The notes: generated by a model not told the origin, from the letters alone. A stretch of 64,000 bases of DNA from Leptasterias polaris (GCA_037783415.1 JAZGTN010000027.1:3620001-3684000); one strand, 5' to 3'. Shown: positions 48,447 to 61,877, numbered from the stretch's first letter. Numbers and translations: made by a program.

Positions 48447-49537
48447 CTAGACTTATTTGCATTTGTGAACAAATGCAGAGCTGTTTCGCTAATAATATTT
48501 TCAAATTACTCAAGTGAATATGAAAGGTTGTAGTGTGTACATAATCAAGTTAATATTACAATATTTTATGCCTTGTCAGATCCAATTCATTGTCTATATA
48601 TCTTGTAAAACTGTACCTTTAAGGTAATATAACCTGACAAATGATGACGTCATGATGACGTCAATTATTTTTCGAATCAGTTATGACATATCAAGCCTGA
48701 TGAAAAAAGAATTTAGATTAAAGCATGTTCCGTTAGTAATTTCTGACTTAAAGGGGTAAAAAATGAAAAAATCATTACAAATCGTGTGATGACGTCATCA
48801 TGACGTCATTACCAGTTTAACAGGAACTTGCCATTATCTAACGACTTGCCAAGTTTCAACGTGATCAGACCTATACTTTTGGAGATATACGACTTCAAAA
48901 AGTCCACCTTTAATGTCACGTCACGTCACCCCTGATGACGTCATCAATCTAAAATTTCATACATATGTTGGCTGCCTGACGGTCATCATGTGTATCAATT
49001 TTGAAGCGATTACACAAAACTTCGCAACACACATCTTCTCAAAGTGCATTTTGAACAGTTTTCCAACTGCCGCTAGAGGGCGCTCTTGTGTATCGTGACG
49101 TCATCGGTATTTTTTTTTAACTGCACACTATTGCCGGACACTAACATTGTTGAAAGCATTTTCATAACATTTAGCACTTTTGAATTACGAAGGCACTTCC
49201 GGTTTCGACCGGAAGTAGAGGTCGCGTGAGGTCACGCACACTGAATAAAATGAAGACCTAATTAATCCCTACCCAATCCCACAAACAGAAACCTACGGTC
49301 TCTTGTGGCTGATTAGATATAGATTTTCAAATAGTTAAATTAGAAACCTTTAAGATGACGTCACGTGACAGGTGATGACGTCATCATGACGAATTTGTTT
49401 TAGGACCTTCCTTGCACCAATGCCTTTCATCACTGAAAGTTTCATTGCAATTGCTTATCGGGAACTATGAAAAAGAGTGCTTGGAACGAATTGTGCGTTA
49501 TTTCAATGACTTCCGGAAGTCAGAAGCAGAAATAATA
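48447..49537 (-). mobile_element. Helitron-like non-autonomous unit 12 (family Y)
   Basis: CTAG is at 48447 with a different but equally perfect hairpin GCATTTG-TGAA-CAAATGC, then AGAGCTGTTTCGC. The body has no 130-bp array. It contains about eight TGACGTCA palindromes and one CACTTCCGG-TTTCGA-CCGGAAGT motif at about 49194-49217, followed by AGAGGTC and GAGGTCACG. It ends directly at the next CTAG with ACTTCCGGAAGT instead of the usual right end. Confidence 0.7.
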
Positions 49538-50628
49538 CTAGACTTATTTGCATTTGTGAACAAATGCAGAGCTGTTTCGCTAATAATATTTTCAAATTAC
49601 TCAAGTGAATATGAAAGGTTGTAGTGTGTACATAATCAAGTTAATATTACAATATTTTATGCCTTGTGAGATCGAATTCATTGTCTATATATCTTGTAAA
49701 ACTGTACCTTTAAGGTAATATAACCTGACAAATGATGACGTCATGATGACGTCAATTATTTTTCGAATCAGTTATGACATATCAAGCCTGATAAAAAAAG
49801 AATTTAGATTAAAGCATGTTCCGTTAGTAATTTCTGACTTAAAGGGGTAAAAAATGAAAAAATCATTACAAATCGTGTGATGACGTCATCATGACGTCAT
49901 TACAAGTTTGAGAGGAACGTGCCATTATCTAACGACTTGCCAAGTTTCAACGTGATCAGACCTATACTTTTGGAGATATACGACTTCAAAAAGTGCTCCT
50001 TTAATGTCACGTCACGTGACCCCTGATGACGTAATCAGTCTAAAACTTCACACGTATGTTGGCTGCCAGACGGTCATCATGTGTATCAATTTTGAAGCGA
50101 TTACACAAAACTTCGCAACACACATCTTCTCAAAGTGCATTTTGAACAGTTTTGCAACTGCCGCTAGAGGGCGCTCTTTACTATTATTACGTCATTTGTA
50201 TTTTTTTTTGAAAGTACATCTTAGCCGCACACTAACATCGTTAAAAGCAACTTCATAACATTTAGCACTTTTGAATTACAAGGCACTTCCTGTTTCGACT
50301 GGTTTCGACCGGAAGTAGAGGTCACGTGAGGTCACGCACACTGAATAAAATGAAGCCCTAATTAATCCCTACCCAATCCCACAAACAGAAATCTACGGTC
50401 TCTTGTGGCTGATTTGATATAGATTTTCAAATAGTTAAAATATAAACCTTTAAGATGACGTCACGTGACAGGTGATGACGTCATCATGACAAATTTCTTT
50501 TAGGACCTTCCTTGCACCAATGCCTTTCATCACTGAAAGTTTCATTGCAATTGCTTATCGGGAACTATGAAAAAGGGTGCTTGGAACGAGTGTGCGTTAT
50601 CTCAATAGCTTTTTTTACTGAAACAGGA
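49538..50628 (-). mobile_element. Helitron-like non-autonomous unit 13 (family Y)
   Basis: CTAG is at 49538 with hairpin GCATTTG-TGAA-CAAATGC. Same organisation as unit 12. The right end reads TTTTTTTACTGAAACAGGA, so on the minus strand it would begin TCCTGTTTCAGT, which fits the Helitron 5'-TC rule. More diverged from units 12 and 14 in the middle. Confidence 0.7.
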
Positions 50629-50640
50629 AAATAAAAAAAA

Positions 50641-51725
50641 CTAGACATATTTGCATTTGTGAACAAATGCAGAGCTGTTTCGCTAATAATATTTTCAAAT
50701 TACTCAAGTGAATATCAAAGTTTGTAGTGTGTACATAATCAAGTTAATAAATGCAATATTGAATGCCTTGTGAGATCCAATTCATTGTCTATATATCTTG
50801 TAAAACTTTACCTTTAAGATAATATAACCTGACGAATGATGACGTCATGATGACGTCAATTATTTTTCGAATCAGTTATGACATATCAAGCCTGTTTAAA
50901 AAAAGAATTTGGATTAAAGCATGTTCCGTTAGTAATTTCTGACTTAAAGGGGCAAAACATGAAAACAAACATAACAAATCGTGTGATGACGTCATCATGA
51001 CGTCATTACCAGTTTAACAGGAACTTGCCATTATCTAACGACTTGCCAAGTTTCAACGTGATCAGACTTATACTTTTGGAGATATACGACTTCAAAAAGT
51101 CCACCTTTAATGTCACGTCACGTCACCCCTGATGACGTCATCAATCTAAAATTTCATACATATGTTGGCTGCCTGACGGTCATCATGTGTATCAATTTTG
51201 AAGCGATTACACAAAACTTCGCAACACACATCTTCTCAAAGTGCATTTTGAACAGTTTTCCAACTGCCGCTAGAGGGCGCTCTTGTGTATCGTGACGTCA
51301 TCGGTATTTTTTTTTAACTGCACACTATTGCCGGACACTAACATCGTTGAAAGCATTTTCATATCATTTAGCACTTTTGAATTACGAATGCACTTCCGGT
51401 TTCGACCGGAAGTAGAGGTCGCGTGAGGTCACGCACACTGAATAAAATGAAGACCTAATTTATCCCTACCCAATCCCACAAACAGAAATCTACGGTCTCT
51501 TGTGGCTGATTTGATATAGATTTTCAAATAGTTAAAATATAAACCTTTAAGATGACGTCACGTGACAGGTGATGACGTCATCATGACAAATTTCTTTTAG
51601 GACCTTCCTTGCACCAATGCCTTTCATCACTGAAAGTTTCATTGCAATTGCTTATCGGGAACTATGAAAAAGGGTGCTTGGAACGAGTGTGCGTTATCTC
51701 AATAGCTTTTTTTACTGAAACAGGA
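50641..51725 (-). mobile_element. Helitron-like non-autonomous unit 14 (family Y)
   Basis: CTAG is at 50641 with hairpin GCATTTG-TGAA-CAAATGC. Its middle is close to unit 12, its right end to unit 13 (ACTGAAACAGGA). One CACTTCCGG/CCGGAAGT motif lies near 51390. No coding capacity. Confidence 0.7.
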
Positions 51726-51803
51726 AAAAAAAAAAAAAAAAAATAAGAACTTTAACAAAAACAATAGCTGTTTCGCTGCGCTGCGCTGCGAAACAGCTAA
51801 TAA
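51726..51803 (+). repeat. Poly-A junction with a variant hairpin module
   Basis: A run of about 17 A is followed by AAAAACAAT and a hairpin AGCTGTTTCGC...GCGAAACAGCT (51766-51798, loop of 11). Both arms carry the family-Y T:A version of the stem. It is followed by AATAA and CTAG at 51804. Confidence 0.9.
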
Positions 51804-53861
51804 CTAGATATGTAGTGATTGTGAACAATCACAGAGCTGTTCCGTTCTGTTGACCATAAAAGTTGTTTTTGTAGCTCGAGAAAGGAACTAATTACTTTGT
51901 GTATATCCTGTAATCGTGTTTGAAATGAATGCATGTGATCATGCGTATTCATCGCAGTGTAAACAAATCAAACCAGATCGGATCTTGTTTGAAACCGAAA
52001 GTAAAGGTCAAAGTAAGCTACAAATCATTACGAATTTATGACGTGTGGTTCGGGAGATATTGGTTTTTCGAGCTATGGGGTCACGGTTACCCAAGGCTAA
52101 TCCCCAATGCCCATTAGGAGTCTAGAACTGAAAAAAGTTTGAAAATCAGGTGTGTAGTGCTTGAGAAACGGTCCCACTTCCGGTTGACCCGGAAGTAAAG
52201 GTCAACATGGGGTCACGGTTACCCAAGGCTAAGCTCCCGTGAATAAGGAATCTATAACTGAAAAAAGTTTGAAAAACGGTTCTGTAGTTCTTGAGATTTG
52301 GTCTCACTTCCGGTTGACCCGGAAGTAAAGGTCAACATGGGGTCACGGTTACTCAAGGCTAATCTCCCATGCCCAAGGAGTCTATAACTGAAAAAAGTTT
52401 GAAAATCGGTTGTGTAGTTCTTGAGATAGGGTCCCACTTCCGGTTGACCCGGAAGTAAAGGTCAACATGGGGTCACGGTTACCCAAGGCTAATCTCCCTT
52501 GCCCAAGGAGTCTATAACTGAAAAAAGTTTGAAAATCGGGTGGGTAGTGCTTGAGAAATGGTCCCACTTCCGGTTGACCCGGAAGTACAGGTCAACATGG
52601 TGTCACGGTTACCCAAGGCTAATCTCCAATGCCCAAGTAGTCTATAACTGAAAAAAGTGTGAAAAACGGTTGTGTAGTTCTTTAGATTTGGTCCCACTTC
52701 CGGTTGACCCGGAAGTAAAGGTCAACATGAGGTCACGGTTACCCAAGGCTAATCTCCCGTGCATAAGGAATCTATAACTGAAAAAAGTTTGAAAAACGGT
52801 TGTGTAGTTCTTGAGATTTGGTCTCACTTCCGGTTGACCCGGAAGTAAAGGTCAACATGGGGTCACGGTTACCCAAGGATAATCTCCCATGCCCGAGAAG
52901 TCTATAACTGAAAAAAGTTTGAAAATCGGTTGTGCAGTTCTTCAGATATGGTCCCACTTCCGGTTGACCCGGAAGTAAAGGTCAACATGGGGTCACGGTT
53001 ACCCAAGGCTAATATCCAATGCCATTAGGAGTCTATAACTGAAAAAAGTTTGAAAATCGGTTGGGTAGTTCTTGAAATATAGTCTCACTTCCGGTTGACC
53101 CGGAAGTAAAGGTCAACTTGGAGTCACGGTTACCCAAGGCTAATTTCCAATGCCCAAGGAGTCAATAACTGAAAAAAGTGTGAAAATCGGCTGTGTACTT
53201 CTTGAGATATGGTGCTGCAAAGATTAACTCATTAAAGCTTTGAATTACCGTAATTTGACACCTGATGACGTCACAGTAACAAAAATGTGTTTTTCATACT
53301 AATAAATTTGATAAGCTACACGATGGTATGTAACTTATCCCAATCCAATGCCTTTTAACGAAAACCCTATTAGAACGTACGTATATCCTCTCTCGATTCC
53401 AATATCACGGCAGTCTTTGACGCCTAGCCGTGATTGCGCAATCACGGCACAATTTGCTTCGTAGCCATGGTTTGTGTTTGAACAACCAAAACGTTACTAA
53501 AACGATTTTTTGTACACAAAAAGAAAAATACGTCTACAAATGACGTCATGATGACGTGACGAAAAATGTTAGAACAGATTTCACATCTACATCACGAGAC
53601 GATCCCATATCTGAAAAAAGTTTGAAGATCGGATGTAAACTTCTGGGAGATATGGTGTTAACAAGATTGGCTAATTAAATATTCACACAGCTGTCACGTG
53701 AATAATTAATTAAGAATTTTAATCTAATTACATCTAAAATTTAAGTCAGGGCCTAAGCTTTACAATGGTATGTGATTTGTCTACTTTTGATAATTTTAAA
53801 AGGAACATATGGCGTTCGAAAAAGACACAGGTTAAGTCAATACGATTTTATGGAAAGAAAG
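51804..53861 (-). mobile_element. Helitron-like non-autonomous unit 15 (family X)
   Basis: CTAG is at 51804, hairpin GTGATTG-TGAA-CAATCAC. A left arm as in unit 1, a 130-bp array (52065-53200), block A (53210-53510) and a right arm ending TGGAAAGAAAG follow. Confidence 0.7.
52065..53200. repeat. 130-bp tandem repeat array, about 9 copies
   Basis: Very regular 130-bp spacing from 52252 to 52957. Confidence 0.95.
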
Positions 53862-53875
53862 TATAATAAAAAGAA

Positions 53876-55807
53876 CTAGATATGTAGTGATTGTGAACAA
53901 TCACAGAGCTGTTCCGTTCTGTTGACCATAAAAGTTGTTTTTGAAGCTCGAGAATGGAACTAATTACTTTGTGTATATCCTGTAATCGTGTTTGAAATGA
54001 ATGCATGTGACCATGCGTATTCATCGCAGTGTAAACAAATCAAACAAGATCGGATCTTGTTTGAAACCGAAAGTAAAGGTCAAAGTAAGCTACAAATCAT
54101 TACGAATTTATGACGTGTGGTTCGGGAGATATGGGTTTTTCGAGCTATGGGGTCACGGTTACCCAAGGCTAATCCCCAATGCCCATTAGGAGTCTAGAAC
54201 TGAACAAAGTTTGAAAATCAGGTGTGTAGTGCTTGAGAAATGGTCCCACTTCCGGTTGACCCGGAAGTACAGGTCAACATGGTGTCACGGTTACCCAAGG
54301 CTAATCTCCAATGCCCAAGTAGTCTATAACTGAACAAAGTTTGAAAATCGGTTCTGTAGTTCTTGAGATATGGTGTAACTTCCGGTTGACCCGGAAGTAA
54401 AGGTCAACATGGGGTCACGATTACCCAAGGCTAATCTCCAATGCCCAAGGAGTCTATAACTGACAAAAGTTTGAAAATCGGTTGTGTAGTTCTTGAGATA
54501 TGGTCCCACTTCCGGTTGACCCGGAAGTAAAGGTCAACATGGGGTCACGGTTACCCAAGGCTAATATCCACTGCCCATTAGGAGTCTATAACTGAAAAAA
54601 GTTAGAAAATTGGTTGTGTAGTTCTTGAGAAATGGTCCCACTTCCGGTTGACCCATATGTAAAGGTCAACATGAGGTCACGGTTACCCAAGGCTAATCTC
54701 CCATGCCCAAGGAGTCTATAACTGAAAAAAGTTTGAGGATCGGGTGTATACTTCTTGAGATGTGACAGAAACAAGTTTGGCTAATTAAATATTCATGCGC
54801 TGTCACGTGAATAATTAATTAAAATTGTTTGTCAATAATATCTAAGGATTACTTCTCGGCGAACTGTGATAAGTCCTATTCTTAATAGGCATTCACAAGT
54901 AGCGAACCATATTCCAGGCTAACTGAACAATTGTTGGTGACTGAACCTAATCAAATAGCACAGCTTCGTAGCCATGGTTTGTGTTTGAACCACCAAAACG
55001 TTACTAAAACGTTTTTTTTAATACGAAAAGAAAAAACACCTACAAATGACGTCATGATGACGTGACGAAAAATGTTAGACCGGAATCGACATCTACAATA
55101 CAAGACGATGCCATAACTGAAAAAAGTTTGAAGATCGGCTGTGTACTTCTTGAGATATGGTGCTGCAAAGATTAACTAATTAAAGCTTTGAATTACCGTA
55201 ATTTGACACCTGATGACGTCACAGTAACAAAAATGTGTTTTTCATACTAATAAATTTGATAAGCTACACGATGGTATGTAACTTATCCCAATCCAATGCC
55301 TTTTAACGAAAACCCTATTAGAACGTACGTATATCCTCTCTCGATTCCAATATCACGGCAGTCTTTGACGCCTAGCCGTGATTGCGCAATCACGGCACAA
55401 TTTGCTTCGTAGCCATGGTTTGTGTTTGAACCACTAAAACGTTACTAAAACGTTTTTTGTTATACGAAAAGAAAAAACACCTACAAATGACGTCATGATG
55501 ACGTGACGAAAAATGTTAGACTGGAATCGACATCTACAATACAAGACGATGCCATAACTGAAAAAAGTTTGAAGATCGGATGTTTACTTCTTGAGATATG
55601 GTGTAAATCAGATTGGCTAATTAAATATTCATACAGCTGTGACGTGAATAATTAATTAAGATTTTTAATCTAATTACATCTAAAATTCAAGTCAGGGCAT
55701 AAGCTTTAATATGATATAGGATTTGTCTGCTTTTGATAATTCTAAGAATAACATATGGTCTTCGAAAGAGACACAGGTTAAGTCAATACGATTTGAGGGA
55801 AAGAAAG
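53876..55807 (-). mobile_element. Helitron-like non-autonomous unit 16 (family X)
   Basis: CTAG is at 53876, hairpin GTGATTG-TGAA-CAATCAC. A left arm, about five 130-bp repeats (54140-54755), part of block B (54755-55010), block A (55130-55440) and the right arm follow. Confidence 0.7.
54140..54755. repeat. 130-bp tandem repeat array, about 5 copies
   Basis: Same 130-bp unit. Confidence 0.95.
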
Positions 55808-55810
55808 AAA

Positions 55811-55842
<32 letters not shown>
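55808..55842. repeat. (AAT)n microsatellite at the unit 16/17 junction
   Basis: About eight AAT triplets and an A run precede CTAG at 55843. Confidence 0.9.
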
Positions 55843-58800
55843 CTAGATATGTAGTGATTGTGAACAATCACACAGCTGTTCCGTTCTGTTGACCATAAAA
55901 GTTGTTTTTGTAGCTCGAGAATGGAACTAATTACTTTGTGTATATCCTGTAATCGTGTTTGAAATGAATGCATGTGATCATGCGTATTCATCGCAGTGTA
56001 AACAAATCAAACAAGATCGGATCTTGTTTGAAACCGAAAGTAAAGGTCAAAGTAAGCTACAAATCATTACGAATTTATGACGTGTGGTTCGGGAGATATG
56101 GGTTTTTCGAGCTATGGGGTCACGGTTACCCAAGGCTAATCCCCAATGCCCATTAGGAGTCTAGAACTGAAAAAGTTTGAAAATCAGGTGTGTAGTGCTT
56201 GAGAAATGGTCCCACTTCCGGTTGACCCGGAAGTACAGGTCAACATGGTGTCACGGTTACCCAAGGCTAAAATCCAATGCCCAAGTAGTCTACAACTGAC
56301 AAAAGTTTGAAAATTGGTTGTGTAGTTATTGAGATATGGTCTTACTTCCGGTTGACCCATAGGTAAAGGTCAACATGGAGTCACGGTTACTCAATGCTAA
56401 TCTCCCATGCCCAAGGAGTCTATAACTGAAAAGATTTGAAAATCGGGTGTGTAGTGCTTGAAAAATGGTCCCACTTCCGCTTGACCCGGAAGTAAAGGTC
56501 AACATGAGGTCACGGTTACCCAAGGCTAATATCCCATGCCCAAGAAGTCTATAACTGAAAAAGTGTGAAAATCGGTTGTGTAGTTCTTAAGATAGGGTCC
56601 CACTTCCGGTTGACCCGGAAGTAAAGGTCAACATGGCGTCACGGTTACCCAAGGCCAATATCCAATGCCCATTAGGAGTCTATAACTGAAAAAAGTTTGA
56701 AAATCGGTTGTGTAGTTCTTGAGATATAGTCTTACTTCCGGTTGACCCGGAAGTAAAGGTCAACATGGGGTCACGGTTACTCAAGGCTAATCTCACATGC
56801 CCAAGGAGTCTATAACTGAAAAAAGTTTGAAAATCGGTTGTGTAGTTCTTGAGATAGGGTCCCACTTCCGGTTGACCCGGAAGTAAAGGTCAACATGGGG
56901 TCACGGTTACCCAAGGCTAATATCCAATGCCCATTAGGAGTCTATAACTGAAAAAGTTTGAAAATTGGTTGTGTAGTTCTTGAGATATGGTCTTACTTCC
57001 GGTTGACCCGGAAGTAAAGGTCAACATGGGGTCACGGTTACCCAAGGCTAATATCCAATGCCCATTAGGAGTCTATAACTGAAAAAAGTTTGAAAATTGG
57101 TTGTGTAGTTCTTGAGATATGGTCTTACTTCCGGTTGACCCGGAAGTAAAGGTCAACATGGGGTCACGGTTACTCAAGGATAATCTCCCATGCCCAAGGA
57201 GTCTATAACTGAAATAAGTTTTGAAATCGGCTGTGTAATTCTTAAGATATGGTCCCACTTCCGGTTGACCCGGAAGTAAAGGTCAACATGGGGTCACGGT
57301 TACCCAAGGCTATTCTCCAATGCCCATTAGGAGTCTATAACTGAACAATGTTTGACAATTGATTGTGTAGTTCTTGAAATACGGTGTCACTTCCGGTTGA
57401 CCCGGAAGTAAAGGTCAACAAGGGGTCACGGTTACCCAAGGCTAATCTCTCATGCCCAAGGAGTCTATAACTGAAAAAAGTTTGAAAATCGGTTGGGTAG
57501 TTCTTGAAATATGGTCTCACTTCCGGTTGACCCGGAAGTAAAGGTCAACATGGGGTCACGGTTACCCAAGGCTAATATCCAATGCCCATTAGGAGTCTAT
57601 AACTGAAAAAAGTTTGAAAATTGGTTGTGTAGTTCTTGAGATATGGTCTTACTTCCGGTTGACCCGGAAGTAAAGGTCAACATGGGGTCACGGTTACCCA
57701 AGGCTAATATCCCATGCCCAAGAAGTCTATAACTGAAAAAAGTGTGAAAATCGGTTATGTAGTTCTTGAGATAGGGTCCCACTTCCGGTTGACCCGGAAG
57801 TAAAGGTCAACATGGGGTCACGGTTACCCAAGGCTAATATCCAATGCCCATTAGGAGTCTATAACTGAAAAAAGTTTGAAAATTGGTTGTGTAGTTCTTG
57901 AGATATGGTCTTACTTCCGGTTGACCCAGAAGTAAAGGTCAACATGGGGTCACGGTTACTCAAGGCTAATCTCCCATGCCCAAGGAGTCTATAACTGAAA
58001 AAAGTTTGAAAATCGGTTGTGTAGTTCTTGAGATAAGGTCTTACTTCCGGTTGACCCATAGGTAAAGGTCAACATGGGGTCACGGTTACTCAAGGCTAAT
58101 CTCCCATGCCCAAGGAGTCTATAACTGAAAAGATTTGAAAATCGGGTGTGTAGTGCTTGAGAAATGGTCCCACTTCCGGTTGACCCGGAAGTAAAGCTCA
58201 ACATGAGGTCACGGTTACCCAAGGCTAATCTCCCATGCCCAAGGAGTCTATAACTGAAAAAAGTTTGAGGATCGGGTGTATACTTCTTGAGATATGACAG
58301 AAACAAGTTTTGCTAATTAAATATTCATACAGCTGTCACGTGAATATTTAATTGAGATTGTTTGTCAATAATATAATAAGGTTTACTTCTGGGCGAATGA
58401 GATAAGTCCCATTCTTGATTGGCTTTCCCAGTTCCCTAGCCATTTTCCAGGCTAACTGAGTAATTGAAGGTGACTGGACCTAATCAATAAGCACAGCGTT
58501 GTAGCCACGGTTTGTGTTTGAACCACCTAAACGTATTTAAAACGATTTTTTTGTACACAAAAAGAAAAATACGCCTACAAATGACATCATGATGACGTGC
58601 CGAAAAATGTTGCAACAGATTTCACATCTATATTACGAGACGATCCCATATCTGAAAAAAGTTTGAAGATCGGATGTGTACTTCTTGAGATGTGACAGAA
58701 ACAAGTTTGGCTAATTAAATATTCATGCGCTGTCACGTGAATAATTAATTAAAATTGTTTGTCAATAATATCTAAGGATTACTTCTCGGCGAACTGTGAT

Positions 58801-59739
58801 AAGTCCTATTCTTAATAGGCATTCACAAGTAGCGAACCATATTCCAGGCTAACTGAACAATTGTTGGTGACTGAACCTAATCAAATAGCACAGCTTCGTA
58901 GCCATGGTTTGTGTTTGAACCACCAAAACGTTACTAAAACGTTTTTTTTAATACGAAAAGAAAAAACACCTACAAATGACGTCATGATGACGTGACGAAA
59001 AATGTTAGACCGGAATCGACATCTACAATACAAGACGATGCCATAACTGAAAAAAGTTTGAAGATCGGCTGTGTACTTCTTGAGATATGGTGCTGCAAAG
59101 ATTAACTAATTAAAGCTTTGAATTACCGTAATTTGACACCTGATGACGTCACAGTAACAAAAATGTGTTTTTCATACTAATAAATTTGATAAGCTACACG
59201 ATGGTATGTAACTTATCCCAATCCAATGCCTTTTAACGAAAACCCTATTAGAACGTACGTATATCCTCTCTCGATTCCAATATCACGGCAGTCTTTGACG
59301 CCTAGCCGTGATTGCGCAATCACGGCACAATTTGCTTCGTAGCCATGGTTTGTGTTTGAACAACCAAAACGTTACTAAAACGATTTTTTGTACACAAAAA
59401 GAAAAATACGTCTACAAATGACGTCATGATGACGTTACGAAAAATGTTAGAACAGATTTCACATCTACATCACGAGACGATCCCATATCTGAAAAAAGTT
59501 TGAAGATCGGATGTAAACTTCTGGGAGATATGGTGTTAACAAGATTGGCTAATTATATATTCATACAGCTGTCACGTGAATAATTAATTAAGAATTTTAA
59601 TCTAATTACATCTAAAATTTAAGTCAGGGCCTAAGCTATACAATGGTATATGATTTGTCTACTTTTGATAATTTTAAAAGGGACATATGGCGTTCGAAAG
59701 AGACCCAGGTTATGTCAATACGATTTTATGGAAAGAAAG
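55843..59739 (-). mobile_element. Helitron-like non-autonomous unit 17 (family X, last before the hairpin array)
   Basis: CTAG is at 55843, hairpin GTGATTG-TGAA-CAATCAC. A left arm, a 130-bp array (56105-58285), two different partial block-B copies (58290-58530 and 58660-58920), block A (59060-59390) and a right arm ending TGGAAAGAAAG follow. Its right end borders the hairpin-module array instead of another CTAG end. Confidence 0.7.
56105..58285. repeat. 130-bp tandem repeat array, about 17 copies
   Basis: Same 130-bp unit. The CCCATTAGGAGTC variant alternates with the CCCAAGGAGTC form. Confidence 0.95.
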
Positions 59740-59765
59740 AATAAAAAGAAGAAAAAAAATAAAAA

Positions 59766-61060
59766 TCTGGACGATTTCAAAAGCTGTTCCGACTGAAAGT
59801 TCGGAACAGCTAATAATAATAAAAAAAATAAAAATCTCGACGAAAACAATAGCTGTTCCGACTGAAAGGTCGGAACAGCTAATAATAATAAAAAAAATAA
59901 AAATCTCGACGAAAACAATAGCTGTTCCGACTGAAAGGTCGGAACAGCTAAAAATAAAAATCTGGACGATTTCAAAAGCTGTTCCGACTGAAAGTTCGGA
60001 ACAGCTAATAAAAATCTGGACGATTTCAAAAGCTGTTCCGACTGAAAGTTCGGAACAGCTAAAAAGAATAAAAATCTTGACGAAAACAATAGCTGTTCCG
60101 ACTGAAAGGTCGGAACAGCTAATAAAAATCTGGACGAAAACAATAGCTGTTCCGACTGAAAGGTCGGAACAGCTAAAAAGAATAAAAATCTGGACGATTT
60201 CAATAGCTGTTCCGACTGAAAGGTCGGAACAGCTAATAAAAAAAATAAAAATTTGGACGATTTCAAAAGCTGTTCCGACTGAAAGGTCGGAACAGCTAAT
60301 AATAAAAAAAATAAAAATCTGGACGATTTCAAAAGCTGTTCCGACTGAAAGGTCGGAACAGCTAAATAAAAATCTGGACGATTTCAAAAGCTGTTCCGAC
60401 TGAAAGTTCGGAACAGCTAAAAAAATAAAAATCTGGACGAAAACAAAAGCTGTTCCGACTGGATAAGTCGGAACAGCTAATAAAAATCTGGACGATTTCA
60501 ATAGCTGTTCCGACTGAAAGGTCGGAACAGCTAAAAAAAAAAATCTGGACGATTTCAAAAGCTGTTCCGACTGAAAGGTCGGAACAGCTAATAAAAATCT
60601 GGACGATTTCAATAGCTGTTCCGACTGAAAGGTCGGAACAGCTAAAAAGAATAAAAATCTGGACGATTTCAATAGCTGTTCCGACTGAAAGGTCGGAACA
60701 GCTAAACAAAATAAAAATCTGGACGAAAACAAAAGCTGTTCCGACTGGATAAGTCGGAACAGCTAAAAATAAAAATCTGGACGATTTCAAAAGCTGTTCC
60801 GACTGAAAGGTCGGAACAGCTAAAAAAATAAAAATCTGGACGATTTCAAAAGCTGTTCCGACTGAAAGTTCGGAACAGTTCGGAACAGCTAAAAAATAAA
60901 AATCTGGACGATTTCAAAAGCTGTTCCGACTGAAAGTTCGGAACAGCTAAAAAAATAAAAATCTGGACGATTTCAAAAGCTGTTCCGACTGAAAGGTCGG
61001 AACAGCTAATAAAAATCTGGACGATTTCAAAAGCTGTTCCGACTGAAAGGTCGGAACAGC

Positions 61061-61093
<33 letters not shown>

Positions 61094-61207
61094 TAAAAAT
61101 CTGGACGATTTCAAAAGCTGTTCCGACTGAAAGTTCGGAACAGCTAATAAAAAAAATAAAAATCTGGACAATTTCAAAAGCTGTTCCGACTGAAAGTTCG
61201 GAACAGC

Positions 61208-61243
<36 letters not shown>

Positions 61244-61841
61244 TAAAAATCTGGACGATTTCAAAAGCTGTTCCGACTGAAAGTTCGGAACAGCTAAAAA
61301 AAATAAAAATCTGGACGAAAACAAAAGCTGTTCCGACTGGATAAGTCGGAACAGCTAATAATAATAATAATTAAAAAAATAAAAATCTGGACGATTTCAA
61401 AAGCTGTTCCGACTGAAAGTTCGGAACAGCTAATAATAATAATAATAAAAAAAATAAAAATCTGGACGATTTCAAAAGCTGTTCCGACTGAAAGTTCGGA
61501 ACAGCTAATAAAAAAAATAAAAATCTGGACGATTTCAAAAGCTGTTCCGACTGAAAGTTCGGAACAGCTAATAATAATAATAATTAAAAAAATAAAAATC
61601 TGGACGATTTCAAAAGCTGTTCCGACTGAAAGTTCGGAACAGCTAATAAGAAAAAAAATAAAAATCTGGACGATTTCAAAAGCTGTTCCGACTGAAAGTT
61701 CGGAACAGCTAATAATAAAAAAAATAAAAATCTGGACGATTTCAAAAGCTGTTCCGACTGAAAGTTCGGAACAGCTAATAATAAAAAATAAAAAAATCTG
61801 GACGATTTCAAAAGCTGTTCCGACTGAAAGTTCGGAATAGC

Positions 61842-61877
<36 letters not shown>

